Part shown: in pieces, positions 9,027 through 17,879 of the stretch | Layout of the letters: every line of letters begins with the position of its first letter | Numbering within the stretch: position 1 is the stretch's first letter | From: JANRIC01 sp033765345 | GTDB lineage: Bacteria > Bacteroidota > Bacteroidia > Cytophagales > Microscillaceae | Length of the DNA: 32,988 bases | Direction: 5' to 3' | NCBI GenBank assembly: GCA_033765345.1 | Contig: JANRIC010000243.1 | Coordinates: 1-32,988 of the forward strand | Notes under the pieces: generated by a model | Told to the model about the DNA's origin: nothing | Seen by the model: the letters and a program-made list of their open reading frames with translations, nothing else | Databases searched by the model: none | Position numbers and translations under genes: made by a program

Positions 9027-9617
9027 ATGAAAAACCTCTTAAAAATAGCTTTTTATCTCAATATTACCTTACTGGTAGCAGCTTGCAGCAAAACCGTCAC
9101 CCGCATCGATCCCAATACCCAGGTCGACCTGAGCGGACGCTGGAACGATACCGACTCCCGACTCGTAGCCGAAGAAATGTCACAGGATGCCCTGAGTAGC
9201 AGTTGGGTACGTAATATCGAGCTCAATGACATCAATGCTTCCCAACCTGTCATCATCGTGGGGATGATCACCAACAAAAGCCACGAACATATTGAAGCTG
9301 AGACTTTTATCAAAGACATAGAGCGTGAATTTATCAAATCTAACCGTATTCGTGTGGTTCAAAACAGCGTATTCCGTGAAAAACTGCGTGAAGAAAGAGC
9401 CGATCAGCAGGAGTTTGCCTCTCCCGAAACGCAGAAAAAATGGGGTCGTGAACTAGGCGCTGACTACATGATGTTCGGGAATATCAGCTCCATCGTAGAT
9501 CAGGAAGGCAAAAGAAAGGTGATGTTTTATCAGGTGAATCTTGAGCTAACAAACATCGAAACCAACGAAATTGTCTGGATCGGTGATAAAAAGATCAAGA
9601 AATACGTGCGAAATTAA
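9027..9617 (+). CDS. LpoB-like lipoprotein (penicillin-binding protein activator family)
   Basis: Outer-membrane-type lipoprotein, 196 aa. The lipobox LVAAC places the lipid-modified Cys at residue 20. The mature part begins with DLSGRWNDTDSRLVAEEM and contains a TolB-like alpha/beta core of about 130 residues with GMITNKSHEHI and GADYMMFGNISSI, as in the LpoB/COG3417 family. In Enterobacteria LpoB activates PBP1b; the role in Bacteroidota is not established, so only family membership is claimed. The next gene (COG3014 type) is 96 bp downstream in the same direction, and the two are commonly found together. Length is close to the family norm. Confidence 0.88.
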   Translation: MKNLLKIAFYLNITLLVAACSKTVTRIDPNTQVDLSGRWNDTDSRLVAEEMSQDALSSSWVRNIELNDINASQPVIIVGMITNKSHEHIEAETFIKDIEREFIKSNRIRVVQNSVFREKLREERADQQEFASPETQKKWGRELGADYMMFGNISSIVDQEGKRKVMFYQVNLELTNIETNEIVWIGDKKIKKYVRN

Positions 9618-9622
9618 TAATT

Positions 9623-9685
9623 GTCCATAGCCGATAGTCCACGGTCCATCGTGTGTCTATGGACTATCGACCACAGACTATGGAC
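9623..9685. repeat. Hairpin made of dispersed repeat family A
   Basis: Outer arms GTCCATAG (9623-9630) and CTATGGAC (9678-9685) and inner arms GATAGTCCA (9633-9641) and TGGACTATC (9660-9668) pair perfectly, giving a long cruciform-capable structure between the two lipoprotein genes. Related words recur at 19297-19320 and 23631-23662. It may also serve as a transcript-end or stability element for the LpoB-like gene. Confidence 0.75.
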
Positions 9686-9713
9686 TTATCCATAAAAAAC
9701 CATAGACACAACC

Positions 9714-11147
9714 ATGAAAAAAATTTGGATTATACATATTTTAATTTGGGGGGGACTGCTTGGGGGTACGAGCTCTTGTTTGACCCACTACCAGCTTAAT
9801 TCTCAGTTTTATAAAAGCTTTGAAAACGGCAACTTTGCACAAGCTCAAAAAAGCCTAGAGAGCGATAAAAAAGGGCCTACCAGCAAATCCAAACTTATTT
9901 ATCACCTCAATCAAGGGCTAGTACATCAGATGCTTGGACAATACGACCGCTCCAATCAGTTTTTTGAACAGGCCTACATCCTAGGTGAAGACTACCAGAA
10001 AAACTACCTGAATGAAATTTTAGCTTATTTTGTCAATCCTTTGGTGGTAGATTATCGAGGCGAAGATTTTGAACTTTTAATGATTCATTATTATAAAGCA
10101 CTGAATTTTTTGTCTCTGGGCGATAAAGAAAAAGCTCTTGTAGAATGCCGCCGCATGAATATCAAGCTCCAGGCCATGAGCGATAAGTATTCTTCTGAAA
10201 ACAGATACAAACGTGATGCTTTTATTCATACGCTGATGGGTTTGGTTTATGATGCAAACAAAGACTACAACAATGCCTTTATCGCCTATCGCAATGCCGT
10301 AGAGATTTACCAAAATGACTATAAAAAACTTTTTAACATTGATGTGCCCGATCAGCTCAAGCACGATCTGCTGCGTACGGCTTATTTGATGGGTTTTAGG
10401 GAGGAATTGCAGCTCTACGAGCGCGAATTCGGCATGACTTATCAGAAAGATACGCCCAACAATGGCGTCCTGGTATTTCTCTGGCACAATGGCTTTGGTC
10501 CTATCAAAACAGAATGGTCAATCAACTTTACCATCAATCGCTTTGACTCAAGGGTGGTTTTTGTGAATGATCAGTTTGGTCTGAACTTTCCTTTTCCTTT
10601 GGAAGTCCAAAAAGACAAAGACGGCAAGAAAATAGACCCTCTGGGCGGGCTTTCGGTCATTCGGGTTGCCTTTCCAAAATATATGGAGCGTCCACCCTAC
10701 TTTCGCACCGCCGAACTGAGTGCCCCAGGTATTACCAAGACGCTAGAGCTGGCAGAAGATCTCAATGCCATTGCCCAAAAAACTCTTCAAGAAAGAATGG
10801 TGCTGGAATTAAGCAAAGCTCTGCTCAGGCTTGCCATTAAAAAAGGAGAAGAAGCCCTGCTGCGCAAAGAAGACAAAGAAGGGCTGGCCTCCCTCCTAAG
10901 CATCATCAATGCCGCTACTGAACAGGCAGATACCCGCGCCTGGCAGGCAATTCCGCATAGCATTTATTACACCCGCATGTCACTGCCTGCTGGTGCTTCC
11001 AAAGTTACGCTCCATACCAAGGCACCAGGCGGAGTCAGAGATTTTGACTTTAATTTTAATATCGAGGGCGGTGAAACGGTATTTCACAACTTTCATTCGC
11101 TGGAGATTGACCCCAGTTTTCGAGATTATTCTTATAATCATTATTAA
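9714..11147 (+). CDS. COG3014-family TPR lipoprotein
   Basis: A 477-aa exported protein of the COG3014 family, which in many bacteria sits next to an LpoB-like gene, as here. The N-terminus has a hydrophobic segment ending in GGTSSC, so Cys22 is the likely lipidation site; the lipobox is loose but acceptable in this phylum. Residues about 28-215 form tetratricopeptide-like helical repeats (for example YDRSNQFFEQAYILGEDY and YNNAFIAYRNAVEIYQNDY). The second half is a beta-rich domain starting at GVLVFLWHNGFGPIKTEW, which is a COG3014 landmark. Function unknown; an envelope role with the LpoB-like partner is inferred from gene order. Confidence 0.85.
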   Translation: MKKIWIIHILIWGGLLGGTSSCLTHYQLNSQFYKSFENGNFAQAQKSLESDKKGPTSKSKLIYHLNQGLVHQMLGQYDRSNQFFEQAYILGEDYQKNYLNEILAYFVNPLVVDYRGEDFELLMIHYYKALNFLSLGDKEKALVECRRMNIKLQAMSDKYSSENRYKRDAFIHTLMGLVYDANKDYNNAFIAYRNAVEIYQNDYKKLFNIDVPDQLKHDLLRTAYLMGFREELQLYEREFGMTYQKDTPNNGVLVFLWHNGFGPIKTEWSINFTINRFDSRVVFVNDQFGLNFPFPLEVQKDKDGKKIDPLGGLSVIRVAFPKYMERPPYFRTAELSAPGITKTLELAEDLNAIAQKTLQERMVLELSKALLRLAIKKGEEALLRKEDKEGLASLLSIINAATEQADTRAWQAIPHSIYYTRMSLPAGASKVTLHTKAPGGVRDFDFNFNIEGGETVFHNFHSLEIDPSFRDYSYNHY

Positions 11148-11231
11148 TTGTTACATCAGATAGGGATTTCGCAGCAGATTCGTTAATTTCAAACCCATAA
11201 ATCAATTGAATTCTGTAAAACTCAAATCTAC

Positions 11232-12269
11232 ATGGAATCCAAAAAAATTGTAGTTACCGGAGGAACAGGTTACATCGGTTCGCATACCGTTGTAGAGCTT
11301 CTAGAGCAAAACTATGAAGTAATCCTCATCGACGACCTCTCCAACTCAAACCTGGAAGTACTGGAGGGCATCGAGCAAATCACTGGCAAACGCCCAGCCT
11401 TTGAACAATTCAATCTCTGTGATAGAAGTTTATTAAATGCTTTTTTTCAAAAACATCAGAGGATTGATGCCATCATCCATTTTGCAGCTTTCAAAGCCGT
11501 AGGTGAATCCGTGCAGTTTCCTCTGAAATACTACCACAATAATCTGATTTCATTGATCTATCTGCTCGAGTGTATGCAAGCGCACCAAATTCGCGATATA
11601 GTTTTTTCTTCTTCTTGTACAGTTTACGGGCAACCTGAGCAACTTCCCGTAGTAGAAAGCACTCCCATTCAAAAAGCCTGGTCTCCTTATGGCAATACCA
11701 AACAAATCTGTGAGGAAATCCTGGAAGATACCACACAATCCGATAAAAACATCAAAGCCATTGCTCTCAGGTATTTTAACCCTATCGGTGCACACGATTC
11801 AGGACTAATCGGTGAGCTGCCCCTGGGTGTACCCAATAACCTGGTGCCTTTCATCACCCAAACTGCTATGGGGCTTCGAGATGAACTCAAAGTATTCGGT
11901 TTTGATTATGATACACCTGACGGCACCTGTGTTCGGGACTACATCCACGTGGTTGACCTGGCCAAGGCACACGTCATCGCCTGCGAACGTATGCTAAAAA
12001 ATCAAATTAAAAAATCCTTTGAGTATTTTAATCTGGGTACGGGCAAAGGTACTTCGGTACTCGATGCCATTCATTCTTTTGAAAAAGTATCCGGGCAAAA
12101 ACTCAACTACCGACTTGTAGACCGCCGCCCAGGCGATGTAGAGCAAATCTATGCCGATACCCAATATGCCAATGAAGAACTAGGCTGGATCGCCGAACGT
12201 GACCTCGACAATATGATGAAAACCGCTTGGCAGTGGGAGCAAAATTTCAGAAAAAGAACGTATAATTGA
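11232..12269 (+). CDS. galE: UDP-glucose 4-epimerase
   Basis: Interconverts UDP-glucose and UDP-galactose using tightly bound NAD+, in the cytoplasm (Leloir pathway and cell-surface sugar supply). The 345-aa protein has the Rossmann motif TGGTGYIG at residues 9-16, the substrate/catalytic segment FSSSCTVYG (Ser128), and the active-site pair Tyr153 and Lys157 in YGNTK. Family landmarks ALRYFNPIGAH and DGTCVRDYIHVVDLA are present. Length is normal. The ATG at 11232 is preceded by an AT-rich leader without a Shine-Dalgarno sequence. The DUF1697 gene follows after 17 nt, so the two are likely co-transcribed. Confidence 0.96.
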   Translation: MESKKIVVTGGTGYIGSHTVVELLEQNYEVILIDDLSNSNLEVLEGIEQITGKRPAFEQFNLCDRSLLNAFFQKHQRIDAIIHFAAFKAVGESVQFPLKYYHNNLISLIYLLECMQAHQIRDIVFSSSCTVYGQPEQLPVVESTPIQKAWSPYGNTKQICEEILEDTTQSDKNIKAIALRYFNPIGAHDSGLIGELPLGVPNNLVPFITQTAMGLRDELKVFGFDYDTPDGTCVRDYIHVVDLAKAHVIACERMLKNQIKKSFEYFNLGTGKGTSVLDAIHSFEKVSGQKLNYRLVDRRPGDVEQIYADTQYANEELGWIAERDLDNMMKTAWQWEQNFRKRTYN

Positions 12270-12286
12270 TATTTTTAGAATAACTT

Positions 12287-12835
12287 ATGAAAACCTATAT
12301 TTCTTTACTCAGGGGCATCAATGTCAGTGGGCAGAAAAAAATCAAAATGACCGAACTCAAAGCCTTGTACGAAGATTTGGGTTTTGCCGAAGTACAAACT
12401 TATATCCAAAGCGGCAATGTGATTTTCAAGGATTTGGAAGAAGATGCGGATATTTTGAAAAATAAAATTGAAACAAAAATCCTGGAAACACTTGGCTATC
12501 AAGTAGTTGTATTTATATTAAGACCGGAGAGCTTACAAAAAACAATTGCCGAAAATCCATTTATGGAAAACCCAGAGGTGGATACTTCCAAAATATACGT
12601 CACCTGGCTTTCCGAAGTACCCAACTCGGCACTTATCCCCAACCTGGAAGCCATCAAATTAGACACTGAAACCTTTATCTTGCGGGATGATGTGATGTAT
12701 TTTACCTATCAGGATGGCTATGGCAAAAGCAAACTCGACAACAATGCCATCGAGCGTAAGCTAAAAGTACGCGCTACTACCCGAAACTGGCGCACTACGC
12801 AACAATTGTATGCCATGTCTTTAGATAAAGAATAA
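12287..12835 (+). CDS. DUF1697 family protein
   Basis: Cytoplasmic protein of 182 aa. It has the DUF1697 landmarks: the N-terminal SLLRGINVSGQKKIKMTELK, then the YIQSGNVIF segment near residues 40-48, and near the C-terminus KLDNNAIERKLKVRATTRNW. The length fits the family, whose biochemical role is unknown. The gene begins 17 nt after galE on the same strand, and transcription from the galE promoter is likely. It converges on the LRR gene that ends at 12880. The 44-bp gap contains no obvious hairpin terminator. Confidence 0.9.
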   Translation: MKTYISLLRGINVSGQKKIKMTELKALYEDLGFAEVQTYIQSGNVIFKDLEEDADILKNKIETKILETLGYQVVVFILRPESLQKTIAENPFMENPEVDTSKIYVTWLSEVPNSALIPNLEAIKLDTETFILRDDVMYFTYQDGYGKSKLDNNAIERKLKVRATTRNWRTTQQLYAMSLDKE

Positions 12836-12879
12836 ATTTTACAACTACGTTGCCTTACAGTACTACTACTGCGGCTCAT

Positions 12880-14106
12880 CTATCTGAAGGGTGAAAAAAA
12901 CGGTGCAATAGGTACCACCAATCGCAGAGATACCAAGTGTTTGTTGATATTTTGGGAGCCTTTGCTAAAAAGGATATTGTAGCCATAATTGACGCTCCAC
13001 ATGCTTAGACCAATGCCTACTTCGGGTCTGAGTGCAAAACTATTGTTGGATTCATCCAAATAATACATGCCATGCAAGCCCAATGAGAATATAGTCAGCC
13101 CATTGCCCCATACAGAAAGTTTGGCGGCACTCATTTTGCCGTTGAAATTGATCTCTGCTGAGGCGGCAGTGGCCAACACAAAAATATCCTTTTTAAAAGC
13201 ACGCACGATGCCCAGTTCACCCACGCTAAACTTTCCCTGCTGAAAACCCAGCATCAATCCCCAAAGATTCCCCTCATAATCTTGATGAAAATTCAGGGTG
13301 GTTCTAGGCATTTTGGCTTGTAATGATTCTTTATTCTCTTGAGAAAAACCTCGATCCCACAGAGTCAGGTATTCCAATCCTTCCAAACCCTCCAAAACAG
13401 TTGGCAAACGCTCAAAGCGATTGTTGCTCAAATCCAACCAGCGCAAACTGTCTAACTCCTGAAAAGAATCAGGCAGTCTACGAAGTCGATTATCAGGCAA
13501 GTAGAGTTCTTTCAGACGATTGAGTTGGCCGATATTGTCCGGTAATTTGCGGATTCGATTCCCACCTGACAAAAAAGTAAAGCCTCCACCCAGTCGGAGC
13601 GTTTGGAGGTTTGCCAGTTCGGTGATCCGGGAAGGGATTTGGTTGAGTTTATTGCCATAAATAAAGAGATTTTTCAAATTAGGCAAAGAAAAAAATGATT
13701 CAGGGATATTTTTCAAGCGGTTATCGCCCAGGTCAAGGTATTCCAGATTTTGAAGCGCTGCCAGTGTTGTAGGTAGATCTTTGAGCTGATTGTTATACAA
13801 ATCGAGGTATTGTAAGTTGGTGAGTTGGGAGATTTCAGCGGGGATTTCGGTGATTTGATTGCTGTATAAAATCAACTGTTGGAGTTTTTTGAGTTGGAAT
13901 ATTTCTTTGGGAAAATTCCCCAGTTTCTGCCCTCCCAAATTCAGGATAAAAACTGTATCAGGTTTTTGCAATGCATCTTTCAGGGAGGTAAAAACCTTTG
14001 AATCAGCTAATTGCTGTGCATTAAGCAGGTTTTGTTGGGCTTTTGCATCTATGCCAAAAAAAATAAAAAGCCCCATCAAAAGGCTTAATGCAGGATATTT
14101 TTTCAT
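12880..14106 (-). CDS. LRR protein with C-terminal beta-rich (barrel-like) domain
   Basis: A 408-aa exported protein. The signal peptide ends at GIDAKAQ (about residue 24). A cap segment (FTSLKDALQKPDTVFILNLG) precedes nine or so LRRs of 23 residues (about 50-270) with pattern LxxLxLxxNxLxxIPxx. One repeat is lengthened at LRLGGGFTFLSGGNRIRKLP. From about residue 280 to the end the sequence changes to alternating beta-strand segments rich in Gly and aromatic residues (WGLMLGFQQGKF, LGLHGMYYLD, VGIGLSMWSVNYGYNILF, HLVSLRLVVPI), as in small outer-membrane beta barrels. That would place the LRRs at the cell surface or in the periplasm. The barrel reading is an inference from strand pattern alone. 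Confidence 0.85.
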   Translation of the reverse strand: MKKYPALSLLMGLFIFFGIDAKAQQNLLNAQQLADSKVFTSLKDALQKPDTVFILNLGGQKLGNFPKEIFQLKKLQQLILYSNQITEIPAEISQLTNLQYLDLYNNQLKDLPTTLAALQNLEYLDLGDNRLKNIPESFFSLPNLKNLFIYGNKLNQIPSRITELANLQTLRLGGGFTFLSGGNRIRKLPDNIGQLNRLKELYLPDNRLRRLPDSFQELDSLRWLDLSNNRFERLPTVLEGLEGLEYLTLWDRGFSQENKESLQAKMPRTTLNFHQDYEGNLWGLMLGFQQGKFSVGELGIVRAFKKDIFVLATAASAEINFNGKMSAAKLSVWGNGLTIFSLGLHGMYYLDESNNSFALRPEVGIGLSMWSVNYGYNILFSKGSQNINKHLVSLRLVVPIAPFFSPFR

Positions 14107-14229
14107 GGAATCTTGCCTGGAAACTTGTCGACTTGGGTAAATAATTACCTGGGCAAATTAAGGGTGAAAATATGACAAATCAAATAATATTACAAGTATG
14201 TATTTGTGAACTAGGCTTTTGTGTTTGAA

Positions 14230-14937
14230 TTATTCATCTTTTATATACCTTTCAAGGAGAGCTTTCCACCTCGTATAACCTTGAGCGTTGAGATGCACCC
14301 CGTCATTGGTGTATTCCGGCTTCAATTCCTGGGTTTCGGGTTTGCCAACCAGTGCCGGAAAGAGGTCGATATACGTCATGCGATACTTTTCGGCTAATTG
14401 ACTAATTTGTCCATTCAATACGATAATTTCTTCATTTTTGATTCGATTGCCCAACCATTCATAATTTATCGGGCTTAGGCTATGCAGGTATATTTGAGTT
14501 TTTGGAGAATCCTTTTTGATTTTTTCCAAAATTTTTTGATAATTATTCAGAATTTCCTTCTGTGAGATACCAGATGTAAGGTCATCATAACCCAAGAGTA
14601 AGAAAATTTTAGCAGGTTTGGCAGCAAGCACTTCGGGCAGGCGGTTCAGTACTCCAGCGGTTTTATCTCCTGCAATGCCTCGGTTTTTTATTTTAGGATT
14701 GGAAAGTAATTCCTCCCAATTGGCTTCCTCGATCAGGTCGCTCCCCAGAAAAATAATTTCGCCCGGTATGTTGGGCAATCCCTCAAAAATTTGGCTTTGT
14801 CGTTCGTAATGCTTTTGAAAGTTTCGGTCTAACAAGCTTTTGACCTTCGCAGCTACATTTAGGAAATAGCTCAAGAAAACAGCCAATGTAATGATTAAAA
14901 CATTCAAAATCAGTGAAATATATGTCAGACGTTTCAT
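14230..14937 (-). CDS. SGNH-hydrolase paralogue with lost catalytic residues (probable pseudoenzyme)
   Basis: A 235-aa protein with an N-terminal membrane anchor or signal segment (about 5-29) and an SGNH/GDSL fold. It lines up with the upstream paralogue block by block, but the nucleophile position reads G65-S66-D67 (FLGSDLI) where the paralogue has G-N-S. The block III Asn is Asp118 (GYDD instead of GTND). The block II Gly (NRGIAGD) and block V Asp211/His214 (NDGVH) remain. Ser66 is one residue out of register, so ordinary ester hydrolysis is unlikely. The frame is intact over the full family length, so the protein is probably made and may act as a binding or partner subunit. It starts 15 nt after its paralogue stops. 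Confidence 0.88.
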   Translation of the reverse strand: MKRLTYISLILNVLIITLAVFLSYFLNVAAKVKSLLDRNFQKHYERQSQIFEGLPNIPGEIIFLGSDLIEEANWEELLSNPKIKNRGIAGDKTAGVLNRLPEVLAAKPAKIFLLLGYDDLTSGISQKEILNNYQKILEKIKKDSPKTQIYLHSLSPINYEWLGNRIKNEEIIVLNGQISQLAEKYRMTYIDLFPALVGKPETQELKPEYTNDGVHLNAQGYTRWKALLERYIKDE

Positions 14938-14952
14938 GAATTTTGGTTTAAA

Positions 14953-15789
14953 TTAGATACTTCTTAACGTAGTATCAGGTTTGGGAGCAGTTCTTTTTTG
15001 ATCTTTATCTTCTTCGGCACCTCCGGGTTGGTCTTCTGCTTGATCAGGGCGAGTATCATTTTTATCTCCGGCGTTTCGTGGTTTTTTCACAAAGGGCTCT
15101 AGTATTTTTTTCCAGGTTTGATAACCTGCACCGTTGAGATGAAGCCCATCATTGCTAAAATCAGGGTTAAGTACTCCCTGAAGTGTCATCGCTTGATGAA
15201 GGTCAATAAACCCAACCTTTTGCCGTACACAAAGGGCTTCGAGTCTTTGATTCAAGATTTGAATATCTTCATTTTTTCGCAATCTTTCGCCTTTTTGGGG
15301 ATTTACGGGCAATAGGCTTTGCACAAAAACCTGTGTATAAGGTGATTTCAGGGCGACTTCTTTAAAAATTTCTTCAAAGTCACTCAGGATTTGATCTGGC
15401 GTTTTTCCTTTAGCAAGATCATTGGTGCCCATCATCAAAAATATCTGCGAAGGCTCGGATTCCAATATTTCGTACAAGCGTGCACGAATTCCCTGAGAAT
15501 TATCCCCGGAGATACCTCGGTTAATGATTTGAGGGTTTTGAAACAATTCAGCCCAGGGGCAAGCGTCTGTGATACTGTTGCCTAGAAAAACCACTTCTCC
15601 TTTTCGATTGGGTAGGGTCTCAAAATGCTCTTTTTTGCGTTGATAATAGGCCTCTAGATAAGAATTAATATTTTTGGAAATACCAGCGCGATAAGACATA
15701 ATATATAGGCCTACATAGGCAATACCTGCGACATTCAGGAGGAGGGAAAAAACAAAAATCTGGGTAAATAATTTATTCTGAGAACTCAT
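14953..15789 (-). CDS. SGNH/GDSL hydrolase family protein, membrane-anchored
   Basis: A 278-aa esterase/lipase-type hydrolase with a hydrophobic N-terminus (about 9-32), so it should act in the periplasm or at the membrane. All four family blocks are present: FLGNSIT with Ser72, the Gly of NRGISGD (about 92-95), Asn123 in MMGTND, and Asp214 and His217 in NDGLH. The residue spacing resembles the PAF-acetylhydrolase-like branch. After about residue 236 there is a charged, low-complexity tail of some 40 residues rich in Asp, Glu, Lys and Pro, absent from the paralogue. The gene is first in a two-gene unit with the altered paralogue 15 nt downstream. Substrate unknown; removal of acyl or acetyl groups is the usual activity. 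Confidence 0.9.
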   Translation of the reverse strand: MSSQNKLFTQIFVFSLLLNVAGIAYVGLYIMSYRAGISKNINSYLEAYYQRKKEHFETLPNRKGEVVFLGNSITDACPWAELFQNPQIINRGISGDNSQGIRARLYEILESEPSQIFLMMGTNDLAKGKTPDQILSDFEEIFKEVALKSPYTQVFVQSLLPVNPQKGERLRKNEDIQILNQRLEALCVRQKVGFIDLHQAMTLQGVLNPDFSNDGLHLNGAGYQTWKKILEPFVKKPRNAGDKNDTRPDQAEDQPGGAEEDKDQKRTAPKPDTTLRSI

Positions 15790-15912
15790 AAGTATAGATG
15801 AGTGAGTGTTTGTGAGTGAACGTATATTATAGGAATATCCGCTTTATCATAAAAGAAACATTTGGAATTTTTGGCGATGAATTTCAAAGCCAGAAAAACC
15901 AAATGATTTCTT

Positions 15913-15958
15913 ACACCTTAAAAATATAGATTTACAAACCTATATACTTTAAAAGTGT
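15913..15958. promoter_or_regulatory. Imperfect palindrome upstream of the SGNH pair
   Basis: Nested complementary words ACAC...GTGT (15913-15916, 15955-15958) and ATATAG...CTATAT (15924-15929, 15940-15945) form an imperfect palindrome about 125 bp before the SGNH operon start. It may be an operator or a part of the 3' region of the gene at 16032. No regulator can be assigned. Confidence 0.25.
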
Positions 15959-15960
15959 GC

Positions 15961-16016
15961 CAGGCTGGAGCTTTTTATTTTTTATACAGCAAGTATTTTT
16001 CAAAAATCCCAGCCTG
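15961..16016 (-). terminator. Stem-loop after the ABC substrate-binding gene
   Basis: Perfect 8-bp arms CAGGCTGG (15961-15968) and CCAGCCTG (16009-16016) bracket an AT-rich loop, starting 16 nt past the stop of the substrate-binding gene. There is no clean T-run directly behind it on the minus strand, so it may protect the 3' end rather than terminate by itself. Confidence 0.4.
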
Positions 16017-16031
16017 AGTACAAAAACTTTT

Positions 16032-17699
16032 TTATTTGGAAGCTACTTCTTCGCCGTTTTTGATATCTACGGTCTCTAGGCGCAGGTTATTCATCGGGTC
16101 GGCTTCCAGCCCTACTATATTCGATTGTTTTAATTGAAGTACCTCATCATAATACAGCACGATAATAGGTGCATTTTCCATAACGATCTGATCCATTTTC
16201 AGGTAATCTTCATAGCGAGTAAAGAGGTTATCAGTCTCGTGAGCTTCTTCAAAAAGATCATCAAATTCAGGATTTGAGAAATGCGTTTTATTGGGTCCTA
16301 CAGGAGCGTTATTTTTGCTGTAGAACATTGCCAGATAATTTTCAGCATCTGGATAATCACCCAACCAGGAACCTCTAAAGAATTTTACTTTTCCATTATC
16401 TACCAATTCTTGGTGTGCTGCGAATTGATTGGTTTCAATGTCGACTTTCACACCGATTGCCTGCCATTCTTTCTGCAAAAACTCAGCAATTTCTCCATCA
16501 GAGGAATAGGTATATAATTTCAAGGCAGGTAATCCTTTACCTCCGGGGTATCCGGCTTCTTTGAGTAGCTCTTGCGCTTTTCTTTGGTTATGCGGATAAC
16601 CTTTTACGCGGGTGCTATCAAAAGATGGCAAAGCTACGGGCACTACGCCATAGTCGCCGGGCGTACCCAGTCCGTTTCTTAGGAACGAAAGCAATCTTTT
16701 ACGATCAATAGCATAACTTAGAGCCTGACGAAGTTTGGGATTCATAAAAGGATTGTCCTGCTCAGTGCCTTCCAAAAGAAATCCGATGTATTCAGTATTG
16801 AGATAAGGGATTTTCTCGATATTAAACTTATTGGCAAATTGTTCTTTTACTTCGCCGTTTTTCTCAAGGATTTCATCTCTGGATGTTTCGGCAAGGTTAG
16901 CAATAAAATCAAGCTCCTTTTTTTCAAAAGTTCTAAATTCCTGATTACGATCCTCAATAAAAGAAACTTGTATTACATCCAAATAAGGAAGTGGATTTCC
17001 TTTACCGTCTTTTTTCCAGTAGTGCTTGTTTTTAGCCATCAAGAGGGTATTTTTTTCATCCCACTTGGTCAGGACAAAAGGACCTGTACCCACTGGGTTA
17101 GAACGAAAATCTTTCCCGTATTTATCCACCGCTTCTTTGGGAAGTACATAACAATAAGGCATTGCCAGAATTTGTAAAAAAGCAGGGAAACGACGGTTTA
17201 GGTGTATTCGGAATCTATAATCATCTACTTTTACAAAGGCAGTATCAGATATTTTACCGCTTGCGTCGAGCAGCAGCTTATCATTAAAAATCCAGGCACC
17301 GTTGCCAGTGGTCAGAATTCTTTTAAAACTATAGATAAAGTCATCTGCTCTCACTTCACGACCTACCCCACTTTTAAAACAATCATTATCATGGAATCGG
17401 ATATCGTGCTTGATGGTAAATGTATACATTTTGCCATCTTCAGACATTTCCCATTCTTTGACTAACTCCGGATGAACGTCCAGATTTTTGCTAAAGCTAA
17501 ATAATCCATTATAAAGCTGTGTAGTAGCCCAAATATTCGATCTTTTGTTGGCAAAAGCCGGATCCAATGAAGTTAGACCACCGGTCTGATTATAACGAAA
17601 AATTTTCTTTTCGCTTCCATCTTCGGTCGTACTATCATTTGAGCCACAAGAGAACATTCCCAGGGCGATTGTTATCAAAAAAAATAGTTTTCTAATCAT
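16032..17699 (-). CDS. ABC transporter substrate-binding lipoprotein, peptide family (SBP_bac_5)
   Basis: Solute-binding lipoprotein of 555 aa from the family that binds oligopeptides and similar ligands. The signal sequence ends at GMFSCGS with Cys18 as the lipid site. The mature protein begins with FRYNQTGGLTSLDPAFANKR, typical for the family, then VKEWEMSEDGKMYTFTIKHD, the DDFIYSFKRIL region, and NPVGTGPFVLTKWDEKNTL near residue 200. PKLRQALSYAIDRKRLL lies in the second half. All the usual landmarks and the usual length are present. No permease or ATPase gene is adjacent, so it is an orphan here and its transporter partner must be encoded elsewhere. It is divergent from the DUF5683 gene. 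Confidence 0.92.
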   Translation of the reverse strand: MIRKLFFLITIALGMFSCGSNDSTTEDGSEKKIFRYNQTGGLTSLDPAFANKRSNIWATTQLYNGLFSFSKNLDVHPELVKEWEMSEDGKMYTFTIKHDIRFHDNDCFKSGVGREVRADDFIYSFKRILTTGNGAWIFNDKLLLDASGKISDTAFVKVDDYRFRIHLNRRFPAFLQILAMPYCYVLPKEAVDKYGKDFRSNPVGTGPFVLTKWDEKNTLLMAKNKHYWKKDGKGNPLPYLDVIQVSFIEDRNQEFRTFEKKELDFIANLAETSRDEILEKNGEVKEQFANKFNIEKIPYLNTEYIGFLLEGTEQDNPFMNPKLRQALSYAIDRKRLLSFLRNGLGTPGDYGVVPVALPSFDSTRVKGYPHNQRKAQELLKEAGYPGGKGLPALKLYTYSSDGEIAEFLQKEWQAIGVKVDIETNQFAAHQELVDNGKVKFFRGSWLGDYPDAENYLAMFYSKNNAPVGPNKTHFSNPEFDDLFEEAHETDNLFTRYEDYLKMDQIVMENAPIIVLYYDEVLQLKQSNIVGLEADPMNNLRLETVDIKNGEEVASK

Positions 17700-17879
17700 A
17701 GTCCAATATATTAATTATGTGAAACTTTTATAGATAAATTCGTGTTTGATTCAAAATTTTTCTTAAAGATTGACAAATATTTATAAAAAATCATAAAAAT
17801 TCCTGAAAATTTAAATACATACAAGCAATTTTCATTAAAATTGAACTTGATTTCCAGCAACACTCGCTCACAAAATTAA

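Noticed and set aside
16032..17699. Binding protein for the TRAP transporter
   Set aside because: It is an SBP_bac_5 lipoprotein, not a DctP-type protein, and lies about 14 kb away on its own.
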